Below the pieces are notes generated by a model. It worked only from the letters and a program-made list of their open reading frames with translations. It had not been told where the DNA came from and searched no databases. From contig NZ_MSMP01000025.1 of NCBI RefSeq assembly GCF_001936575.1, forward strand, positions 1-64,000: 64,000 bases of DNA, written 5' to 3'. Position 1 is the first letter of the stretch, and every line of letters starts with the position of its first letter. The DNA comes from Tenacibaculum agarivorans (GTDB lineage Bacteria > Bacteroidota > Bacteroidia > Flavobacteriales > Flavobacteriaceae). The position numbers and the translations under genes were made by a program. Below, piece by piece: positions 54,601 through 61,291 of this stretch.

Positions 54601-55207
54601 AGGAGGAGATTATACCGTTACTGCTATAAACACAACTACAAATTGTAGAAGAAGCAAGACAATACGTATAGAGGAATCAATAATAGCCACTATTACCCCT
54701 ACAGACGTTACTATTATGGATGATTCTGACAACAATACTATAGATATTAATGACATAAACAATAATTTAGGTATTGGAGATTATGAATTTGCATTACAAG
54801 ATGAGAATGCTCAAATTATTATAGACTTTCAAGATGCGCCTATTTTTGAAAATCTTGAAGGAGGAATTTATACTATCTTAGTTCGTGATAAAAATAATTG
54901 TGGTACTGCACAATTAGACGTTTCTGTACTTCAATTCCCAAAATATTTTACCCCAAATAATGATGGAGTTAATGATACTTGGACCATTAAAGGTGCTAGT
55001 TCTGTATTTTATCCAAATAGTACAATTACCATTTTTGACAGATTTGGAAAAATAATGACTTCTCTAGGAATTGATGATCAAGGATGGAATGGATTATTTA
55101 ATGGTAAACTTTCCTTACCTACCGATTATTGGTTCAACATTGAACTTATCGACAGAAATGGAAATAAAATTAATCGAAGAGGCCATTTTTCTTTATTAAG
55201 ACAATAA
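51689..55207 (+). CDS. Giant T9SS type B surface protein, propeller plus DxDxDG modules
   Basis: A 1172-residue exported protein starting at GTG 51689 (MRKTIFLVLFLYSSFLFSQ signal peptide). N-terminal region about 20-400: a WD40-like propeller as found in gliding-associated proteins (ANIWYFGRNAGIDF, SDENGNLLLYSDG). Then a PKD/Ig-like domain (about 415-490) and roughly four modules of about 110 residues, each opening with Cys-Asp plus acidic DxDxDG-type loops (CDSDGDG, CDDIISGGDTDG, CEIDGDG, CDDNLDADG). C-terminus: a type B T9SS sorting domain (FPKYFTPNNDGVNDTW). It is a paralogue of the next gene. Confidence 0.92.
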   Translation: MRKTIFLVLFLYSSFLFSQKEANIWYFGRNAGIDFNTSPPTPLIDGQLNTLEGCSTFSDENGNLLLYSDGITVWDKNHNIMKYSNGALANNLRGDPSSTQSGMIIPKPKSSTIYYLFTVDDASGRVRGEPDGRGLNFYTIDISKNGGLGEIVEGPVSLSGSLSLTWPEKVAAVRGTECDTFWVVSVINNTFYSYKIDETGVSIFAVISSVPTPTTKRGYLKLSPDGTKLAVANQLGTANLYNFNATTGEVDGSSEIILTDGFDGQPYGVEFSVDSRKLYISTVSGLRVTLSDPPTTYRLIQFDLLQTDIPGSKALIHRENPGFRGALQLGPDSKIYATIPLAFVDVAGDDKSLDVIENPNANARDVIYTKDAIDLGGRFSTQGLPPFISSLLLPIEIIDITANEIINNQDRKYCIGDSIEIDSGTVTGTGITHEWTFNDGLTSTVISNQPKIILNNLNTSNNGTYSLVVNLTNNCGEVTKLEGNFTINVFEPATASPISDINHCDSDGDGLHTFDFETLVNPTALGGLDPNQFNVVYYQNRTDAETNNTANVLTLPYSNTIPNSSEDIFVRVHNKDAPNACFDITQFRLSIFSPPVATQPTDYEECDDIISGGDTDGFFNNFILSTKDSEILGGLSPTQYSVTYHTSLVGAQTDATTDIIDKNTPYRNTTINEQTIYVRVENITNINCVTISDPTTNFKPFKLIVNSLPVIANNPAQITQCEIDGDGSALLNLTQATINLSANFENEDFDFFPTEADAISNSNKISTPFSYNANNGDTIWARVISDKGCYRIAQVNIIISFTGNVPYTKEFTACDDNLDADGNDTINNNDKDGIANFNLVEVIDDIKNFFPVSDHPNLDVVLFETTVDRDVTSNPIPNYSKYRNTNIPASTRQPIYFKVINNLNFDCEGIGEFYIKVDPLPDFEITTPQIVCLNAPSFIEAENPDGLYQYEWTRNGLPTVIGDKQQLDILQGGDYTVTAINTTTNCRRSKTIRIEESIIATITPTDVTIMDDSDNNTIDINDINNNLGIGDYEFALQDENAQIIIDFQDAPIFENLEGGIYTILVRDKNNCGTAQLDVSVLQFPKYFTPNNDGVNDTWTIKGASSVFYPNSTITIFDRFGKIMTSLGIDDQGWNGLFNGKLSLPTDYWFNIELIDRNGNKINRRGHFSLLRQ
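54764..55207 (+). repeat. 3'-end repeat, copy 1 (about 95% identical to copy 2)
   Basis: The last 444 bases of this gene match the last 444 bases of the next gene at 57540-57983 without gaps, with about 23 differences by eye. Upstream the two genes diverge quickly. This indicates recent duplication or gene conversion of the sorting-domain end. Confidence 0.9.
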
Positions 55208-55345
55208 AGAGTTGTTCCTGAATTATAATCAATAAAAAAATCTTCTTACACTAAACAACAGTTAGCACGCATTACTAACACTGGTAAAAACCAAATTCCC
55301 TTAAGGTTAACTTCTCTGAAAACAAGTTTTATAAGTAGTTTTAGT

Positions 55346-55353
55346 TATTTTTG
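55346..55353 (+). promoter_or_regulatory. Putative -7 element of the 868-residue surface protein gene
   Basis: TATTTTTG, 23 nt before ATG 55377. Confidence 0.5.
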
Positions 55354-55376
55354 ATTTTATCCCAGAAAAATTAAAA

Positions 55377-57983
55377 ATGAAAATAATTCTACAAAAAAAA
55401 TTGCTATTACTATTATTCCTGCTTTTAGTATTAAAACTACAGGCGCAAAATGATTGTGTAGATGCCATTCCAGTATGTGGTAATAGTGGTTATCAAGATC
55501 TTTCTGTTTTAGGAACCGGAATTCAAGAGTTAACAGGTTCGAATACCTGTTCCAGTCAAGAGAATAATAGCATCTGGTTTAAACTTCAAATAAAAAACGG
55601 AGGCACATTAGGTTTTACACTTAAACCTACTAACCTTTCTATAAATGAAGATTTTGATTTTTTCATTTTTGGTCCCAATGCTACTTGTGGCAATATAGGA
55701 ACAGCAATACGTTGTTCTACCACAAACCCAGCTAGCGCAGGACAGAGCAACAACTTAACAGGAATGAACGACACCGAACTCGACACTTATGAAGGCCCTG
55801 GACCAGACGGTAATAGCTTTGTTAAATCCTTAAATGTTAATGCTGGTGATTCTTATTTTTTAGTAATTGACAGACCTATAGGGAACAGTAATTTTAATCT
55901 AATATGGACAGGTACTGCCACTTTTGATGAACCTCCAACGGTTGATACTTCTATCTTAACTAATAATACATTAAATATAAATGAATGCGACACTGATGGA
56001 GATGGAGTCGCTACTTTTAACTTAAATATTAATGATGCAGTAATAGGCACTCAATCCAATATAATAGCTTCATATCACACATCTAGTAATGATGCTATTT
56101 TAAACATTAACCCAATAAATAATACTACTAATTATAAAAATATTTCAAATCCACAATTCGTATTCTTGAGACTAACTAACACCCTTACAGATTGTTTTGA
56201 AGTAAGAGATTTTAAATTAAGTATATCTCCAATACCTAATTTACCTACCCCAACGCCCTATGAAGTTTGTGATGATAATGCTAGTGGCAGTGATATTGAT
56301 GGTATTTCTAGTAATTTTATTTTATCCACAAAAGACGCTGAAATACTCAATAGCCTATCTCCTCTACAATATAGAGTTTCGTACCATAGCACATTAACTG
56401 GCGCACAAACTAATTCAGCTAGTGATATCATAAATAAAAACCTTCCTTACCGTAATACCACTCCTTTAGAAGAAAAAATATACATTACAGTAGAAAGCAT
56501 AAATAACCCTAAATGCTTCATTTTTTCAGATGACACTTCTACTTCTTCTACATTCAAACCTTTACGATTAATTGTAAATCCACTACCTGTAATAGCCAAT
56601 AATCCTGTAGAAATTGAGCAATGTGATTCCGATGGAGATTTGCGATCAATTATAAATCTTACTCAAGCACAAATATCTATATCAAATAATCACTTCAATG
56701 AATCTTTTAAATATTATCCTTCTGAAACTGATGCAATAGCGGGTACTATGGAGATAACTAATCCTATACAACACATTGCTAATAATGGAGATTCTGTCTG
56801 GGTAAGAACTATTTCTAATAAGGGATGTTATCGTATTTCTAGGTTAAATATTACTATAGCATTCGCTTCAGATGTAAGTTACAATCAGACTTTTACTTCT
56901 TGTGATGATTTCTTAGACGCTACTGGGAACAATACTATTGATAATAATGATAGAGATGGAATCTCTAATTTTGATCTTAGTCCAGCTATAGACGCTATTA
57001 AATTACTGTTTAACACATCTGTTAGAAAAAATTTGGAAATTTTACTTTTCGAATCTTCAGAAGATCGAGACGCTGTAATACATCCTATTCCTGATACTAA
57101 CAAGTATAGGAACACCAATATTCCAGCTTTAACACCACAACCTATATTTGTTAAAATTATCAATAAAATAAATAATAACTGTACAGGGTTAGGAACCTTT
57201 AATATTCATGTACTCCCCTTACCTGAATTTAATATTTTAACGCCTCAAACCCTATGTTTAAACAGTCCTAGTATCTCTTTAGAAATTGAAAACCCTGATG
57301 ATTTATACCAGTATGAATGGATTAAAAATGGAAATTCATCTAGCCTTGGAAACAATGAACAATTACAAATTACTGAAGGTGGTGAGTATATAGTTACCGC
57401 TACTAATACGATTACAAACTGCAAAAGAAGCAAAACAGTGATCGTTAATGAGTCTATAATAGCTACTATAACACCTAGTGATATTACTATAATTGACGAC
57501 TCAGACAATAATACCATAAACATTAATAACACAAACAACAATTTAGGTATTGGAGATTATGAATTTGCATTACAAGATGAAAATGCTCAAATTATTATAG
57601 ACTTTCAAGATGCGCCTATTTTTGAAAATCTTGAAGGAGGGATTTATACCATATTAGTTCGTGACAAAAATAATTGTGGTACAGCAAAATTAGATGTTTC
57701 AGTACTTGAATTCCCAAAATACTTTACTCCAAATAATGATGGAGTTAATGATACTTGGACCATTAAAGGGGTTTCTTCTGTATTTTATCCGAATAGTACA
57801 ATTACCATTTTTGACAGATTTGGAAAAATAATGACTTCTCTAGGAATTGATGACCAAGGATGGAATGGGTTATTCAATGGAAAACTTTCCTCACCTACCG
57901 ATTATTGGTTCAACATTGAACTTATCGACAGAAATGGAAATAAAATTAATCGAAGAGGCCATTTTTCTTTATTAAGACAGTAA
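55377..57983 (+). CDS. Large T9SS type B surface protein, paralogue of the preceding gene
   Basis: An 868-residue exported protein with signal peptide 1-24 (LLLVLKLQAQN). Residues about 25-180 form a jelly-roll-like domain with several Cys pairs (DCVDAIPVCGNSGYQ, WFKLQIKNGGTLGF). Then about four DxDxDG-type modules homologous to those of the upstream protein (CDTDGDGVATFNL, CDDNASGSDIDG, CDSDGD, CDDFLDATGN), an Ig-like domain and a type B T9SS sorting domain whose last roughly 148 residues are nearly identical to the neighbour's. It probably differs in its N-terminal binding part only. The stop codon lies inside a hairpin stem. Confidence 0.92.
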   Translation: MKIILQKKLLLLLFLLLVLKLQAQNDCVDAIPVCGNSGYQDLSVLGTGIQELTGSNTCSSQENNSIWFKLQIKNGGTLGFTLKPTNLSINEDFDFFIFGPNATCGNIGTAIRCSTTNPASAGQSNNLTGMNDTELDTYEGPGPDGNSFVKSLNVNAGDSYFLVIDRPIGNSNFNLIWTGTATFDEPPTVDTSILTNNTLNINECDTDGDGVATFNLNINDAVIGTQSNIIASYHTSSNDAILNINPINNTTNYKNISNPQFVFLRLTNTLTDCFEVRDFKLSISPIPNLPTPTPYEVCDDNASGSDIDGISSNFILSTKDAEILNSLSPLQYRVSYHSTLTGAQTNSASDIINKNLPYRNTTPLEEKIYITVESINNPKCFIFSDDTSTSSTFKPLRLIVNPLPVIANNPVEIEQCDSDGDLRSIINLTQAQISISNNHFNESFKYYPSETDAIAGTMEITNPIQHIANNGDSVWVRTISNKGCYRISRLNITIAFASDVSYNQTFTSCDDFLDATGNNTIDNNDRDGISNFDLSPAIDAIKLLFNTSVRKNLEILLFESSEDRDAVIHPIPDTNKYRNTNIPALTPQPIFVKIINKINNNCTGLGTFNIHVLPLPEFNILTPQTLCLNSPSISLEIENPDDLYQYEWIKNGNSSSLGNNEQLQITEGGEYIVTATNTITNCKRSKTVIVNESIIATITPSDITIIDDSDNNTININNTNNNLGIGDYEFALQDENAQIIIDFQDAPIFENLEGGIYTILVRDKNNCGTAKLDVSVLEFPKYFTPNNDGVNDTWTIKGVSSVFYPNSTITIFDRFGKIMTSLGIDDQGWNGLFNGKLSSPTDYWFNIELIDRNGNKINRRGHFSLLRQ
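57540..57983 (+). repeat. 3'-end repeat, copy 2
   Basis: Partner of the repeat at 54764-55207; equal length, about 95% identical, most differences synonymous. Only four or so amino-acid changes in the sorting-domain part. Confidence 0.9.
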
Positions 57984-58003
57984 AATCAATTACTTTTTAC
58001 TGT
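57977..58003 (+). terminator. Hairpin overlapping the stop codon of the surface protein gene
   Basis: ACAGTAAAA pairs perfectly with TTTTACTGT; the TAA stop is in the left arm. No T run follows immediately; the uvrB -7 element starts 11 bases later. Confidence 0.6.
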
Positions 58004-58013
58004 AAACTATCCT

Positions 58014-58021
58014 TATTTTTG
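58014..58021 (+). promoter_or_regulatory. -7 element of uvrB; probable leaderless start
   Basis: TATTTTTG, then 4 nt, then ATG 58026. The 17 bases 58005-58021 are identical to 51648-51664, the terminator/promoter junction of the first surface protein gene. Confidence 0.6.
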
Positions 58022-58025
58022 TAGT

Positions 58026-60017
58026 ATGGATTTTCAACTTGTTTCAGAATTTAAACCAACGGGAGACCAACCTCAAGCTATTCAGCAATTGGCTAATGGA
58101 ATTAATACTAATGAAAAGTATCAAACCTTACTAGGGGTTACGGGTTCAGGAAAAACATTTAGTGTTGCCAATGTTATTGCTACAGTAAATAGACCCGCAC
58201 TTGTATTGGCACATAATAAAACCCTAGCGGCACAATTGTATTCAGAGTTTAAGCAATTCTTCCCAAACAATGCAGTCGAATATTTTGTTTCGTATTATGA
58301 TTATTACCAACCTGAAGCTTATATTCCTGTTACTGGAACATATATAGAAAAAGATCTATCTATTAATGATGAAATAGAACGACTTCGAATTAGTACTTCT
58401 TCTTCCCTATTGTCAGGAAGAAGAGATGTTATTGTAGTTGCATCTGTTTCTTGCTTATATGGTATTGGAAACCCTGTTGAATTCAAAAAGAATGTGATCT
58501 ACATTGAAGTGGGACAACAAATTTCTAGAACCAAATTTTTACATCAGTTAGTCACAAGTTTATATGCCCGTTCAGAAGTAGAAATTAAAAGTGGAACCTT
58601 TAAAGTAAAAGGTGATGTAGTTACCATTTATCCTTCCTATGGAGATAATGGTTATCGTGTACACTTTTTTGGCGATGAAATTGAAGAAATAGAGGCTTTT
58701 GATATTGAAAACAATCAAATTGTAGAAGAATTTGAACAACTTAATATTTATCCTGCTAACTTATTTGTAACCTCACCTGATGTACTACAAAATGCCATTC
58801 ATCAGATTCAAGATGATTTAGTAAAACAATGCGACTATTTTTCTGAAATAGGTAAGCATTTAGAATCAAAACGATTAAAAGAGCGTACTGAATTTGACCT
58901 AGAAATGATTCGTGAGTTAGGATATTGTTCTGGAATTGAAAATTATTCAAGATATTTAGATGGAAGAGAAGCTGGAACCCGACCTTTCTGTTTGTTAGAT
59001 TATTTTCCAGATGATTATGTTATGGTTATTGATGAGAGTCACGTAACCGTTCCGCAAGTACACGCTATGTATGGCGGAGACCGAAGCAGAAAAGAAAACC
59101 TAGTGGAGTATGGTTTTAGGTTACCTGCTGCTATGGATAATAGACCTCTGAAGTTTGAAGAATTTGAAGCTTTACAAAATCAAGTCATTTATGTTTCTGC
59201 TACACCTGCAGATTATGAATTACAAAAAACAGAAGGAATATTTGTAGAACAAGTTATTCGACCAACAGGATTATTAGATCCTGAAATTGAAGTTCGACCA
59301 AGTTTAAATCAAATTGATGATTTAATTGAAGAGATTCAAATTCGTGTAGAAAAAGACGAGCGTACTTTAGTAACTACATTAACGAAAAGAATGGCAGAAG
59401 AATTGGCCAAGTATTTAACTCGAATTCAAATTCGTTGTCGTTACATCCATTCTGATGTAGACACCTTAGAGCGCGTAGAAATCATGCAAGATTTACGAAA
59501 AGGTTTATTTGATGTACTTATTGGGGTAAACTTATTACGTGAAGGATTAGATTTACCAGAAGTTTCTCTAGTAGCCATTTTAGATGCTGATAAAGAAGGA
59601 TTTTTACGTTCTAACAGGTCTTTAACACAAACGGTAGGTAGAGCAGCAAGAAATGTAAATGGTAAAGCAATTATGTATGCTGATAAAATTACTAACAGTA
59701 TGCAACAAACCATTGATGAAACGAATAGAAGGCGAGAAAAACAGATCAATTACAATACTAAGTTTGGTATTACTCCAAAGCAAATCAATAAAAAGATAGA
59801 CAATACGCTGTCTAAAAATACGACTACCTCATATCAATATGAAAGCGCAACTCAAAAAGCAGCAGAACAAGATTTAGAGTATTTACCAAAATCTGAAATT
59901 GAAAAACGTATACGCGAAAAACGTAAACAAATGGAAAATGCTGCCAAAGCATTAGACTTCATGGAGGCTGCAAAACTGAGAGATGAAATTACAGTGTTAA
60001 AGGAACAGTTGAGTTAA
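58026..60017 (+). CDS. uvrB: Excinuclease ABC subunit B
   Basis: Damage-verifying helicase of nucleotide excision repair; acts with UvrA and UvrC. The 663-residue protein has Walker A GVTGSGKT (37-44), the beta-hairpin YYDYYQPEAYIP, helicase motifs DESHVTVPQ and GRAARN, and a C-terminal UVR domain (EKRIREKRKQMENAAKALDF) that contacts UvrC. Normal length. The start MDFQLVSEFKPTGDQPQA is as in relatives. Confidence 0.98.
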   Translation: MDFQLVSEFKPTGDQPQAIQQLANGINTNEKYQTLLGVTGSGKTFSVANVIATVNRPALVLAHNKTLAAQLYSEFKQFFPNNAVEYFVSYYDYYQPEAYIPVTGTYIEKDLSINDEIERLRISTSSSLLSGRRDVIVVASVSCLYGIGNPVEFKKNVIYIEVGQQISRTKFLHQLVTSLYARSEVEIKSGTFKVKGDVVTIYPSYGDNGYRVHFFGDEIEEIEAFDIENNQIVEEFEQLNIYPANLFVTSPDVLQNAIHQIQDDLVKQCDYFSEIGKHLESKRLKERTEFDLEMIRELGYCSGIENYSRYLDGREAGTRPFCLLDYFPDDYVMVIDESHVTVPQVHAMYGGDRSRKENLVEYGFRLPAAMDNRPLKFEEFEALQNQVIYVSATPADYELQKTEGIFVEQVIRPTGLLDPEIEVRPSLNQIDDLIEEIQIRVEKDERTLVTTLTKRMAEELAKYLTRIQIRCRYIHSDVDTLERVEIMQDLRKGLFDVLIGVNLLREGLDLPEVSLVAILDADKEGFLRSNRSLTQTVGRAARNVNGKAIMYADKITNSMQQTIDETNRRREKQINYNTKFGITPKQINKKIDNTLSKNTTTSYQYESATQKAAEQDLEYLPKSEIEKRIREKRKQMENAAKALDFMEAAKLRDEITVLKEQLS

Positions 60018-60053
60018 TTAATAATCTAAAATTTACGAATTATCAGTTTTATA

Positions 60054-60083
60054 CTTTCTTATTCTAGTTTTAGAATAAGAAAG
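60054..60083. terminator. Perfect hairpin after uvrB
   Basis: CTTTCTTATTCTA and TAGAATAAGAAAG form a perfect 13-bp stem with a 4-nt loop, 36 nt past the uvrB stop. No T tail follows, so it may stabilise the mRNA end. Confidence 0.6.
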
Positions 60084-60114
60084 ATTAACCACACATGTAC
60101 CGTTTTAAAATATA

Positions 60115-60150
60115 AAAAGCCTCTCTTACACAAAGGTAGAAGAGGCTTTA
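60115..60150. terminator. Terminator between uvrB and the convergent gene
   Basis: AAAGCCTCT pairs with AGAGGCTTT across a loop of about 16 nt, with A and T tracts outside; usable from both sides. Confidence 0.75.
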
Positions 60151-60176
60151 TTTATTACTCTTGATTATTCTGTTTA

Positions 60177-60524
60177 CTATGCCTTAGATAAAATTTTAAT
60201 AGGTAAAGTATATACAGTAGACTGCATTTTTTCTGATAACCTTTTATAATTTAATCTATTTTTAATAAAAGTTGATACTTCATTTACGTTTGAATCAGCA
60301 TCTACTGATAAAACTACAATCTCATTATTGTCATTCACCGTTAGTTTAACAACAACATTCATGTTCTTTTCTATTGCGAACTCTGGGTTCTCTAACAACT
60401 TCCCAACTTCTTGGCTTACTATTGATTTTAACTTTTCCTCACCTACAGTTGGCTGTGTGTTTGCAAATGTCATCATACTTGAAGCAAATGCAATTACTAC
60501 TAATAAAAATTTAACTGATCTCAT
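60177..60524 (-). CDS. Small exported protein of unknown function
   Basis: A 115-residue protein with signal peptide 1-21 (VVIAFASSMMTFA). The mature part has a helix and a three-strand beta layout (VVVKLTVNDNNEIVVLSVDA, FIKNRLNYKRL, YTLPIKIL), reminiscent of TonB C-terminal/energy-transducer-like domains found in many small Flavobacterial proteins. Role unknown. Convergent with uvrB. Confidence 0.78.
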   Translation of the reverse strand: MRSVKFLLVVIAFASSMMTFANTQPTVGEEKLKSIVSQEVGKLLENPEFAIEKNMNVVVKLTVNDNNEIVVLSVDADSNVNEVSTFIKNRLNYKRLSEKMQSTVYTLPIKILSKA

Positions 60525-60963
60525 AATGATCTTTTTTAAAGTTGATCTTCTTACGTTCTAATTATGTTATAAATTATAATTAACTATTGTTAATAATGAT
60601 CTCTTTAGACTTGCAAATCTGATGTAAAATTACAACGGAAAAACAATAGGTGTGTTAAGCGAAACTTAATAAAAACCGCACGAAAACTTACGAAAACGGT
60701 TGAGAATCATCTCTTTTTCAATTATACTATGTTTATGAAAAGTAATTATTTGTCAATCTCTAAAAAAGCAACTCTAGAAAGTTGTAAAATGATAAAATTC
60801 GATTTGTTTTTTTCAGAAGTACATGAATTACAATTCAATTTTAGTTAACTTTAAAATTACATTTAATTTACTTTTAAATAACATTAAAATTACTAAAACG
60901 TTTTCTAAAACAACCCATAACCTATTAAATACAAATAACCTAGCTCTTATATCAGAAAAGTAA

Positions 60964-60979
60964 ATGGTGTTAACACCAT
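60964..60979. promoter_or_regulatory. 16-bp perfect palindrome
   Basis: ATGGTGTTAACACCAT, a perfect dyad typical of a dimeric regulator's operator, about 255 bases before the RHS-like gene's promoter. Confidence 0.4.
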
Positions 60980-61036
60980 AATAAAAACTATTGTTTCATT
61001 TCAGAATGTCAAATACAATAGACTAATATGGCTTTG

Positions 61037-61057
61037 ATAAATTCCTAGGGAATTTAT
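61037..61057. promoter_or_regulatory. 21-bp inverted repeat
   Basis: ATAAATTCC and GGAATTTAT arms around TAG. Candidate operator in the same upstream region; it could also be a small hairpin. Confidence 0.4.
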
Positions 61058-61194
61058 ATCTCAAAAATGTCAACAAATTAGTGAACCGTTATAAGTCTAA
61101 ATGACTTTACTGGTGATTGAGTTTATCGAAATCAACACCTCAATAATCAAAACCAAGCACACAATAATTACTTCACCTCTATTTATAAAAAAAG

Positions 61195-61226
61195 TTTGTG
61201 CAGCCTAAATATTTAATCTAACTTTG
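61195..61226 (+). promoter_or_regulatory. Bacteroidetes promoter (-33/-7) of the RHS-like gene
   Basis: TTTG at 61195-61198, a 20-nt spacer and TAACTTTG at 61219-61226, which fits the Bacteroidetes sigma-ABfr consensus well. It would give a leader of about 60 nt. Confidence 0.6.
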
Positions 61227-61291
61227 AAATGCAATAACTTCAAATCTTTGCTATGAAAATGAAGTAAAGGTTTGTTATGAAAAAATAAAGA

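Larger units (their letters stand above)
60525..61291. other. Long intergenic region with palindromes
   Basis: 767 bases between divergent genes. No convincing ORF (a 39-codon frame at 60729-60848 is discounted), tRNA or known RNA. It contains two clean palindromes (60964-60979 and 61037-61057) and a two-part promoter (61195-61226) for the RHS-like gene. Confidence 0.7.

Noticed and set aside
60729..60848. 39-codon ORF in the long intergenic region
   Set aside because: Length is near what AT-rich noncoding DNA gives by chance; no recognisable signal or start context.
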